A stretch of DNA of 43,688 bases, taken from the NCBI GenBank assembly GCA_030041955.1, contig JASIAO010000224.1, positions 1 to 43,688 on the forward strand, written 5' to 3'. Of the stretch, positions 16,940 through 23,843 are shown piece after piece. Under the pieces are notes generated by a model. It saw nothing but the letters and a program-made list of their open reading frames with translations, did not search any database and was not told the DNA's origin. Both the position numbers and the translations under genes were made by a program. Position 1 is the stretch's first letter. Each line of letters begins with the position of its first letter. This DNA is from Acidobacteriaceae bacterium (lineage in GTDB: Bacteria; Acidobacteriota; Terriglobia; Terriglobales; Acidobacteriaceae).

Positions 16940-17671
16940 TCACGGGTAGGGATACAGCGGAGACTCGGACTGCCGGTAGTCCTCGCCGAATTTGTTCTTG
17001 TGCTGCGTCAGGTCGTCGCGGTCTCTGAGGATGTGGAGCGTGCCGAATGCCGCGGAGCCGGGTCCGACGCGCAGTTCCCGCGTCATGCGATCCAGTTGCC
17101 CGCTATCCGCGCCTTCAGCCCACACGTGCATCCGGTAACCCCCGGGCGGCACGCCGGCGATCACGATGTTTCCCTGAGCGCTGGAAATGGCAACGTACGG
17201 GGTGGAGAGAGCAATCACCACGGCGCTCATCTGGGGATGAATATTGCAGAAGATATACGACACGCCTTCATGATCGAAGCGCACCGCGCGCGACGCGCCT
17301 GCTTCGTAGAGTCCAAGGTCAAATCGCTTTCCGTTGAACAGCGAGAAGACATTATGGAAGAAAGGATCTTCATTCGGGAAATCCACGGTGCTGCCCAGCG
17401 GGATAACCAATTGGTGGGGTATGAAGCTCTTGTCCTTCTGCACCAGGCGAAAATGCCCGGGCGCGGCGGGCACAAAGCTGGCCGCGCTCTCAGCGGAGGC
17501 CGGGGTGAGCCACACCACGACGCCGCTGAGCCGCTTGTCGAGCTTGCCCCGCCCACGTGTAGCCACCTGCACGCTGCCGGTTACGTCGACCTTCTGGGCT
17601 GCGGAAATCGCGATTGCGCCGGCAAAGCTCAGCGCAACCACCGCGCAGCAAGCCGTCCACTTCGCCTTCAA
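16940..17671 (-). CDS. Periplasmic cupredoxin-like protein (methylamine-utilisation-type annotation)
   Basis: The start is a TTG at 17671 that overlaps the porin gene's stop (TTGA). It gives an immediate signal peptide (MKAKWTACCAVVALSFAGAI) in a 243-residue protein. The core is a cupredoxin domain: STVDFPNEDPFFHNVFSLFN, then YIFCNIHPQM. His106, Cys142, His145 and Met148 sit in the type-1 copper arrangement, so copper binding and electron transfer in the periplasm are likely. Proteins of this form are often labelled methylamine utilisation protein, but no methylamine dehydrogenase genes are here. A carboxypeptidase-regulatory-like strand region (NIVIAGVPPGGYRMHVWAEG) follows. Translational coupling ties it to the porin, suggesting an envelope copper or redox function. 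Confidence 0.82.
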   Translation of the reverse strand: MKAKWTACCAVVALSFAGAIAISAAQKVDVTGSVQVATRGRGKLDKRLSGVVVWLTPASAESAASFVPAAPGHFRLVQKDKSFIPHQLVIPLGSTVDFPNEDPFFHNVFSLFNGKRFDLGLYEAGASRAVRFDHEGVSYIFCNIHPQMSAVVIALSTPYVAISSAQGNIVIAGVPPGGYRMHVWAEGADSGQLDRMTRELRVGPGSAAFGTLHILRDRDDLTQHKNKFGEDYRQSESPLYPYP

Positions 17672-19191
17672 AACAAATACCCCGCACCCAGTCCAAAAGC
17701 TTGGCTGGCATACACGCTGCCGGAGATCGGCCAACTGCGCAGGTTGCGGTACTCCGCGGAGAAGAGCAGATAGCTGCTCGGCCGGTAGATGATGTTTCCA
17801 AAGCTGGTGCGGTTGCGCGCCAGGTTGCCATAGGTGTCGGTCAGGTCGGGATAAGCGTATTCCAGTTCGTTCGCGTATCCATTCGTCTCGCCGATCGCGG
17901 CATTTACGTCGAGGCGCCGCGAGAGGCGCCCTTTGACCTGGGCCCATCCACCTTCGGCATCCAATCCGCGGATGCTGTCGTCATCGCTGTCGACGAGGTA
18001 ATTCTGAAAGGCTCCTCCGAGCCCGCTGACAGCGCGTCCGCGATAAAGGGCTCCCGACGCCTCAACAAATCGAGTCAGAGGCAGCCGGAAGTCCGCAGTG
18101 CCTGCCCACGCATCGAGTTCGCCGCCGTAAGAGTAGCGCTGTCGGCCATAGAAACCGCCTGCGCCCAATTCCAGCGTGTTTCCCGCGAGGGGCAGTGTGT
18201 AAGTGACGTGAGACTCGAAGGCCGGCAGACGGTTCTGTTCAGCAGCATTGGGCTGGCGGAGCCCCGCACTGGACGCATTCCCCGGTGCGGCTGCATCCAT
18301 AAGCCCCAGTTGCAGGTTGAATGTGCCGCTTCCCGCCGCCGTCTCGCGGCTCCACGCAAGCTGCGGAACCCATATCCAAAGGTTGCCGGCCCAGGCCATC
18401 GCTGGCTGCGCGTAGCTCAGCAACGACGTTGGCTCCAGCGGCGCAATCAGCGGCTTATCAATTTCCACGCGCAATGAACTCTGCGGCCACTCCAGTCCGG
18501 CATGCATGGTGCGCAGGCGCAGGATGCCCGCCGAAGGTGTGTCATATGTCTCCCCCATCCCTCCGAAAAAGTCTACGTTGAGGTCAGCAGCCGATTTGCC
18601 GCCCCAAAGATGCGGTCCCCAGGCCTCGAGGCCGAACGCGCTCTGGCGCGCTGTCGCCGTCAAGCTTCCGTGCGCATAACTGCTGTTGCGCACGAGGGCA
18701 ATGGCAGGCTGGTCGACGTCGTCGACGGCGCCGTCATTCAGAAATGAACTGAACAAAACCATTCCGGAGACCGTCAATGGGTATTTCGAGGCGGTCTCCA
18801 CTTTGCTCTGCTCGTGCTGCGCCACTTCCGCCTGCAGCACGGCCCCGTCCTCCTGCAGCTGCCGCATACTTTGCTGCAGAGCGTTTGCCGCCGAAGCGCT
18901 CGACGCGTTGTTCGCAGTTTGCAGCTGCTCTTCGGTGTTCTTCAACTCCGTTCTCAGATCTGCAATCTGCTGCTGCGCATCGTCCAGCTGTTTCTGCAGA
19001 GCATCGACGGCTGCCAGAACTTTGCCAAGCCGGTCTGACAGGGCCTGGTCCTCCGCCGACTGATGCGCAGCAGGCGCGTCGGCGGGTTGCGCCAGCTGCG
19101 CTTGCGCCGGAAAATCCGCCAGCAGCGGTACCATCCACAGGAGTCCGGCCAGCACCAGGGCGCGGCCTGCTCCGCTGATTTCGCGATCCAT
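17668..19191 (-). CDS. Outer-membrane porin-like protein with N-terminal coiled coil
   Basis: ATG 19191 is chosen because AGGAGG lies 8-9 bases upstream; an earlier in-frame start at 19233 would overlap the kinase gene. The 507-residue protein has a signal peptide (ALVLAGLLWMVPLLADFPAQAQ). A coiled coil follows at about residues 50-120 (LDDAQQQIADLRTELKNTEE). The rest is a long region of alternating aromatic/polar strands ending in a terminal phenylalanine (LGAGYLF), as in beta-barrels. The coiled coil may trimerise the barrel or reach the peptidoglycan. It resembles phosphate-selective or other large porins only in general form; the substrate is unknown. It lies between the kinase gene (35 bp gap) and the cupredoxin gene (overlap). 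Confidence 0.75.
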   Translation of the reverse strand: MDREISGAGRALVLAGLLWMVPLLADFPAQAQLAQPADAPAAHQSAEDQALSDRLGKVLAAVDALQKQLDDAQQQIADLRTELKNTEEQLQTANNASSASAANALQQSMRQLQEDGAVLQAEVAQHEQSKVETASKYPLTVSGMVLFSSFLNDGAVDDVDQPAIALVRNSSYAHGSLTATARQSAFGLEAWGPHLWGGKSAADLNVDFFGGMGETYDTPSAGILRLRTMHAGLEWPQSSLRVEIDKPLIAPLEPTSLLSYAQPAMAWAGNLWIWVPQLAWSRETAAGSGTFNLQLGLMDAAAPGNASSAGLRQPNAAEQNRLPAFESHVTYTLPLAGNTLELGAGGFYGRQRYSYGGELDAWAGTADFRLPLTRFVEASGALYRGRAVSGLGGAFQNYLVDSDDDSIRGLDAEGGWAQVKGRLSRRLDVNAAIGETNGYANELEYAYPDLTDTYGNLARNRTSFGNIIYRPSSYLLFSAEYRNLRSWPISGSVYASQAFGLGAGYLF

Positions 19192-19226
19192 CTTATTTCG
19201 CCTCCTATGCGGAACTGAGCATTTCC

Positions 19227-21011
19227 TCAGCACCCGGAAACCGGCGCGGCGGCTTTGGGCTCCTGCGCCAACACCCCCAAACGCGCCAGCGTGCTTTTTG
19301 CCAGGGTCATCGAAAAGACCGTCCGCCCGGGCCTTGACTCGACGAGCGTCACGCTCCCGCCGTGTTCCTGGCTGATATGGTGGGCCAGCGTGAGGCCGAT
19401 GCCCATCCCGCTCTGTTTTCCCTCGCTCACGAACGGCTCAAACAGAGTGGCCCGAATGGATTCATTGACTCCCGGACCGTTGTCGGTGACCAGGATCCTG
19501 ACCCAGTCCTGGTCTTCGGTCAGCGAAACCCTAACCAGGGGAACCCATTCGTGGCGTGCGGCCTGGCAGGCATTCAGCAGCAGGTTGTAGAGAGCGCGCT
19601 CGATCTTGCGGCCGTCGATCCAGGAGGCGGGCGACTCCGGCGCTTCAAAAGCAATCGAAACTCCCAGCGCGTCGGGATGATTGCGCATCATGCTGACCGC
19701 CCTGTCAATCACCAGCGAAATCGACTCCGGACTGATCTGGAGTGCGTGGCCGGTACGGCTGAAAATGAGGAGAGAATCGATGAGGTCGGTCATGCCCTGT
19801 ACGCCGGATCTCACCTCGGCCAGCAGCTCCGCCCTCTCTTCCGGACGCGTGGAATCATAGCCCAGGAACTCGGAATTCGCGTAAACAGCGGCGAGGTAGT
19901 GCCGGAGATCATGGGAAATGGACCGCGCCATGCTGCCAATGGTCGCCAGCCGTTCCGACTGAATCAGTTCCTGCTGGGTGCGCAGGAGTTTTGCCCGCAT
20001 GCGGTCAAACGCCGTACTGAGCTCGCGTATCTCCCGGGTCCCCGTCTTCTGGATCTCGTAGCGGAAGTCGCCTCCGCCCAGCGCACGAGTGCCGGCAACC
20101 AGTTGCTCCAGAGGCCTGGTGATGGTGCCGGAGAGATACAGGGCCAGTACGCCTCCCAGCGCGAACACCACAACGCCGATCGCAGCCAACAGTCGATTCA
20201 GGTCGCGCAGATATCGGCTGGCCTCGTCGTAAGACTTGAGCACCACGAGCCGCACGGGCGCTGTCGCGGGTCCGGAGAGGACGATCGTGGTCGTAAGGTA
20301 ATGCTCACGACCCAGCCATACGTCATGAACGCTTTGTTCCGCATTCGCCGGAATGTTATTCCAGGATTCGGTCCAGGTTTCCAGCGCCTGCCTGCGCTGC
20401 CCCGCAAGGGTTGAGGCCATCACCTTACTACCGTCGGAAAACACGACCTCCGCAGACGCCGCGTGACCAATCTCATCGGCGAGGGTATCGTTCAGTGCAT
20501 AGCCCGTGACGACATAGCCCAGAAGAGTTCCATTGCCCGGCGAGCCGAAATAGACAGGCTTTGCGGCAATCGCATAGAGGCGCCGACCCAGGATGCTGTA
20601 AGGCGCCTGACTCGATCCAACCAGTGGAGGGCAGTCGGCGAGGACCGACGCGCCTGCAGCTCCGCGCAAGTAGCAGGCCACCGACGCGCCGCTGGTATTG
20701 GCCAGCGCCAGCATGTCGGCTCCGGCAATTGTGTAGAACTCCCGCCCGGAATCGCGTATGGTCGCCTGGTCTTCGGTGGTCATGAGCGCCTTCAGGCTGG
20801 GCAGGTCGGCCAACAGCGCGGTTTCACGGCTGAGCATGTGAAGCCGGTACGACTCCATGTCCTGATAGGTGGCGATGCTGCGGTTCAGATCCGATACGAG
20901 GCGCTCGCGAATCTGCTTTTCGAGAACCCGGTGCAGGGCGGCAAGACTCAGAGCAGTGAGGCCGAAGGAAATCGACAGGAGGCAGAGCAGCAGCTTCGTT
21001 CGCATCCGCAT
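19227..21011 (-). CDS. Sensor histidine kinase with periplasmic sensor, HAMP, HisKA and HATPase domains
   Basis: This 594-residue inner-membrane kinase has TM1 at about residues 5-27 and a periplasmic sensor of about 250 residues that looks like a Cache-type domain (conserved FYTIAGADMLALANTSG and LYAIAAKPVYF segments). TM2 lies at about 280-302. A HAMP linker follows, then HisKA with the phospho-acceptor His367 in SISHDLRHYL. The HATPase domain has NLLLNACQAA, VTDNGPGV and GMGIGLTLAHHIS. All catalytic motifs look intact. It should phosphorylate the regulator encoded 30 bp upstream. The ligand is unknown; genes following it encode a porin and a cupredoxin, so an envelope-related small molecule, metal or redox cue is plausible. 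Confidence 0.92.
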   Translation of the reverse strand: MRMRTKLLLCLLSISFGLTALSLAALHRVLEKQIRERLVSDLNRSIATYQDMESYRLHMLSRETALLADLPSLKALMTTEDQATIRDSGREFYTIAGADMLALANTSGASVACYLRGAAGASVLADCPPLVGSSQAPYSILGRRLYAIAAKPVYFGSPGNGTLLGYVVTGYALNDTLADEIGHAASAEVVFSDGSKVMASTLAGQRRQALETWTESWNNIPANAEQSVHDVWLGREHYLTTTIVLSGPATAPVRLVVLKSYDEASRYLRDLNRLLAAIGVVVFALGGVLALYLSGTITRPLEQLVAGTRALGGGDFRYEIQKTGTREIRELSTAFDRMRAKLLRTQQELIQSERLATIGSMARSISHDLRHYLAAVYANSEFLGYDSTRPEERAELLAEVRSGVQGMTDLIDSLLIFSRTGHALQISPESISLVIDRAVSMMRNHPDALGVSIAFEAPESPASWIDGRKIERALYNLLLNACQAARHEWVPLVRVSLTEDQDWVRILVTDNGPGVNESIRATLFEPFVSEGKQSGMGIGLTLAHHISQEHGGSVTLVESRPGRTVFSMTLAKSTLARLGVLAQEPKAAAPVSGC

Positions 21012-21041
21012 CCGGATTCGTCCGCCTCTCTTCCTTCCCGG

Positions 21042-21731
21042 TTATTCCGCCGGCGAAAGGACCAACTTGTAGCCCATGCCGTGAACGGTACGAAAATAGA
21101 TGGGATTGGCGGGATTCTGTTCCAGCTTCTGCCGGAGCTTGAGCACCTGGTTATCCACGGTGCGCGTCGACGGATAGAAGTTATATCCCCAGACATCGTT
21201 CAGCAGCTCCTCACGGGTGAGCACCCGTTCGGCATTCTCCATGAAGAAGCGCAGCAGCTTGAATTCGTGAGCGGTGAGCGAAACCGGCTTGCCCGCCCGG
21301 ACAACCTTCATTCTCATGAAGTCGACCGAGACGTCGCCGAATCCCGATGCGGCGATGGGGTGTACCCGCTGCACCCGCCGGATTGCTGCCTGCACACGCG
21401 CCAGCAGCTCTCGCGGGCTGAAGGGCTTGGTCAAATAGTCGTCCGCACCCAGCTCCAGCAGAAGTACTTTATCCGCGACATCGGAGACCGCGCTGAGCAC
21501 CAGCACCGGCGTCTCCGGGCAGGATCGCTTGATCGCCCGGCACAGCTCGCGCCCCGACATGCCGGGGAGAATTAAATCGAGAATGACGGCCTGCGGCGAT
21601 TCGCTCTGCAGAACCTTCAGCGCCACCGCGCCATCCGTCACGGCGCTGATCTCGTAGCCCTCCGCTGAAAACAGGCGCTGCAGCGCCTTCTGGATTCGCA
21701 GATCGTCTTCGATGACGAGGATCCTGCTCAT
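21042..21731 (-). CDS. OmpR/PhoB-family response regulator
   Basis: The start ATG 21731 has a GGGAG ribosome-binding site. The 229-residue protein has a receiver domain with the acidic pair Glu8/Asp9-Asp10, the phospho-acceptor Asp52 (ILDLILPG), Ser80 and Lys102 (LTKPFSP). A winged-helix DNA-binding domain follows (HEFKLLRFFMENAERVLTREELL; STRTVDNQVLKLRQKLE; VHGMGYKL). It is the first gene of an operon with the kinase, porin and cupredoxin genes. The promoter region in front contains 11-bp-spaced TGACA repeats, the layout such regulators bind as tandem dimers, so autoregulation is likely. Its regulon probably includes both TIGR03118 genes. Confidence 0.93.
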   Translation of the reverse strand: MSRILVIEDDLRIQKALQRLFSAEGYEISAVTDGAVALKVLQSESPQAVILDLILPGMSGRELCRAIKRSCPETPVLVLSAVSDVADKVLLLELGADDYLTKPFSPRELLARVQAAIRRVQRVHPIAASGFGDVSVDFMRMKVVRAGKPVSLTAHEFKLLRFFMENAERVLTREELLNDVWGYNFYPSTRTVDNQVLKLRQKLEQNPANPIYFRTVHGMGYKLVLSPAE

Positions 21732-21801
21732 AAAACTCCCTGCGCCCGCACGGGGCTCAGTATTGGGGAAGCAAGGTGATTTTCCTCCAATTTGCAGTCC
21801 G

Positions 21802-21830
21802 GTACTACCGCGAAATGTGCGAAATGACAA
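21802..21830 (-). promoter_or_regulatory. Candidate promoter of the regulator-kinase-porin-cupredoxin operon
   Basis: On the minus strand TTGTCA (21830-21825) and TAGTAC (21807-21802) are 17 bp apart. They match the sigma-70 consensus at 5/6 and 3/6 positions. The -35 element is the gene-proximal repeat of cluster A, so a bound regulator would sit directly on the promoter. Confidence 0.45.
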
Positions 21831-21851
21831 AGCAGTGACAACCGAGTGACA
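21825..21851. promoter_or_regulatory. Repeat cluster A: three TGACA direct repeats with exact 11-bp period
   Basis: TGACA occurs at 21825, 21836 and 21847, each exactly 11 bp from the next, about 95-120 bp upstream of the response regulator start. Read toward that gene it is TGTCA x3, which resembles the layout of a Pho box (7-bp direct repeats with 4-bp spacers). I take it as the regulator's binding site on its own promoter; the identity of the binding protein is inference. Confidence 0.65.
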
Positions 21852-21976
21852 TCCCTGCCTCAGGGTTTAGCTGATTGCGGTCTCATCACAGGTTCCGCTC
21901 TTGTCCCCCTCGGGGCACAGCGCGGCCGCTGAGGAGCGCCGGCCAGCGGTGCGCTCGCCGCCTGTGAAGGAACTGG

Positions 21977-22003
21977 TGACAAAGAGCTGACAGGCCGCTG
22001 ACA
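21977..22003. promoter_or_regulatory. Repeat cluster B: three TGACA direct repeats with exact 11-bp period
   Basis: TGACA occurs at 21977, 21988 and 21999, again exactly 11 bp apart, about 120 bp before the TIGR03118 gene at 22123. A further TGAC at 22015 is off register. The first repeat is followed by AAAG.. and the last by ACC, as in cluster A's first and middle repeats. A possible -10 (TAGTAT, 22025-22030) lies 21 bp after the last repeat. Confidence 0.65.
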
Positions 22004-22122
22004 ACCACGCGCGGTGACTCAACCTAGTATTCAACCCCAGCAGACCGGGAAGGCTTGGCGCCAGGTATTGCCACCCAGGGTTCATCCTCCTCGGCTTCTG
22101 ACTTCTTTAAGGAGAAACCACA

Positions 22123-23187
22123 ATGCAGGTTTGGAGAACCGCACTCGCAGCTTGCCTCGGGATTGGACTTTTCACGGTTTCAGTCCCAGCCCGCGCGCAA
22201 TACAAAGTCACCGTTCTGGCCTCCAATCAGGTCGGGCAGGCCCGGACGATCGATCCGCTGCTGGCCAACGCATGGGGCCTGGCCCGGAGCGCCACATCGC
22301 CCTGGTGGATCAGCGACAACGACACGGGATGGTCAACCATTTACGATGCGAATGGAGGACAGAAGTCTCTCCGCGTGTCGATCCCCACTGCCGGAAACGG
22401 ACCGGCTTCGCCGAACGGCCTGAACGGCCCGGGCACACCCACGGGAATCGTCTTCAACGGATCGTCGGATTTCCAGATTGACGGCGTGCCATCGAGTTTC
22501 ATTTTTGCGACTCTCGATGGCACCATCAGCGCGTGGCCGGGCGGGAACAGGAACCAGGCGACCATTGCGGTCGACAACTCTGCCGCGAAGTCGATGTATA
22601 CCGGCCTGGCCATTACCAACAGGCCTTCCGGCAATCTGCTGTATGCGGCAGACAACGCGAATAACGAAATCGACATGTTCGACGCCAACTTCAACCTGGT
22701 GAAGTCGTTCGGAGATCCGTCCGCGCCATCCAATCTTTCAGTCTTCGGCGTTCAGGACATTAACGGCCTGCTGTACGTCGCCTACGCCGTGCCCAACATC
22801 GGCGCCGGCGGACTGATTGACCTGTTCACCGAGGATGGAACTTTCGTGAAGACGCTCATCCATGGAAACCAGCTGAATCAGGCTTGGGGAATCGCCGCGG
22901 CTCCCGGTAACTTCGGACCGTTGAGTAATACTCTGTTGGTTTCAAATAACTCGATCAACGGCACCATCAACGCCTTCGATCCGATCAGCGGGAAGTTTGT
23001 GGGTACGATGAGGGATCAGAATGGCAAGCCGATCGTCCTCAACAATCTTTGGGGGATCGCCTTCGGCGGAGGGAATACGACCAACGGAGCAGCCAATACT
23101 CTGTTCGTGACCGTGGGGCCCGGCATTGGGGCCAACGAACTGGCCGGAACCTTCTTATCCATCCGTTTTGCGCCGAGCGGCAACTGA
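22123..23187 (+). CDS. TIGR03118 family secreted protein
   Basis: This 354-residue protein begins with a clear signal peptide (LAACLGIGLFTVSVPARAQ) after a good AAGGAG site. It consists of the TIGR03118 domain alone: DPLLANAWGLARS, PWWISDNDTGWSTIYDANG, PTGIVFNGSSDF, SFIFATLDGTISAWPG, GNLLYAADNANNEIDMFD, LNQAWGIAAAPGNFG, NTLLVSNNSINGTINAFD and NNLWGIAFGGG. The repeats suggest a secreted beta-propeller. It is a paralogue of the protein at 15178-16833 but lacks the Ig-like domain and hydrophobic tail, so it should be a free periplasmic or extracellular protein. It is divergent from the regulator gene and shares its control region. The function of the family is unknown. Confidence 0.9.
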   Translation: MQVWRTALAACLGIGLFTVSVPARAQYKVTVLASNQVGQARTIDPLLANAWGLARSATSPWWISDNDTGWSTIYDANGGQKSLRVSIPTAGNGPASPNGLNGPGTPTGIVFNGSSDFQIDGVPSSFIFATLDGTISAWPGGNRNQATIAVDNSAAKSMYTGLAITNRPSGNLLYAADNANNEIDMFDANFNLVKSFGDPSAPSNLSVFGVQDINGLLYVAYAVPNIGAGGLIDLFTEDGTFVKTLIHGNQLNQAWGIAAAPGNFGPLSNTLLVSNNSINGTINAFDPISGKFVGTMRDQNGKPIVLNNLWGIAFGGGNTTNGAANTLFVTVGPGIGANELAGTFLSIRFAPSGN

Positions 23188-23216
23188 CAAGCTCGGTAGC
23201 CGCGAGGTTGTAATGT

Positions 23217-23243
23217 GGGCCGCGGGAAGGAGCGGCCCTTTTT
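23217..23243 (+). terminator. Rho-independent terminator after the TIGR03118 gene
   Basis: GGGCCGC (23217-23223) pairs perfectly with GCGGCCC (23232-23238) around an 8-base loop and is followed by TTTTT. It lies 30 bp after the stop codon at 23187, a standard intrinsic terminator. Confidence 0.88.
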
Positions 23244-23605
23244 CTTGAAGGCGAACGAAGTCCCAGCGGACGGCCGTGATCGTGATCGAACGTAAACGCG
23301 CACGTCTTGAGACTGTGCGGAGGTGATCGTCGATGATCGTCCCTGTCACGACTGTTTCGGTGGCCGGGGATGGCGTCTCGCCCCAGGGGCCCACTCCGAG
23401 AGCTTTTGAATGAAGTTCGACCGATGGATCCCAGGAAATGGGCATCGCGCAATGTTTTCGTTCGGCCCATTCGGTGTCGGAATTCCGGAACCCCGGCCGA
23501 CTTCCCGGGTAGTAATCCGCTTATGAGATAAGCCCGGTTTGCTTGCCGAGTTAGTTGGGAGGGAGTCTCCGCGGCTCGTGGGTCACGATTTTTGCACACG
23601 AAATC
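23244..23605. other. Intergenic region before the giant-protein operon, no gene seen
   Basis: About 360 bases between the terminator and the operon promoter. Frames on both strands are short or Arg/Pro-rich shadows without a ribosome-binding site. I see no repeats or RNA structure that I can name. Confidence 0.4.
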
Positions 23606-23635
23606 TTGACAGTGGAAGGTAGCTCCTGCTATGAA
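23606..23635 (+). promoter_or_regulatory. Sigma-70-like promoter of the giant-protein operon
   Basis: A perfect TTGACA (23606-23611) is followed after 18 bp by TATGAA (23630-23635), which matches 4/6 of the -10 consensus. It would give a leader of about 200 bases before the GTG start at 23844. No other good promoter was seen before the five genes ending at 35044. Confidence 0.5.
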
Positions 23636-23843
23636 GTGTGACCACGCTTCCCCCGCTCTCGGGCTCTATTCTCTGCCCACCAGACTCGTTTGCCCGGATG
23701 CGTCGCGCGTGTCCTGTTGCGGGTATCAGCACACCCGATCCGATATCCCGCTTTGCCGAGTGAAGTGTTGAGCATCGCCATCGCCGCGAGGGCCACCGGC
23801 CTTTGCTCTCCGGCGCATGACCCCATCTCATTGGAGGCTGACC

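Noticed and set aside
16940-17671. Cupredoxin as part of a methylamine dehydrogenase pathway
   Set aside because: The usual label comes from weak similarity; no mau structural genes are in the window.
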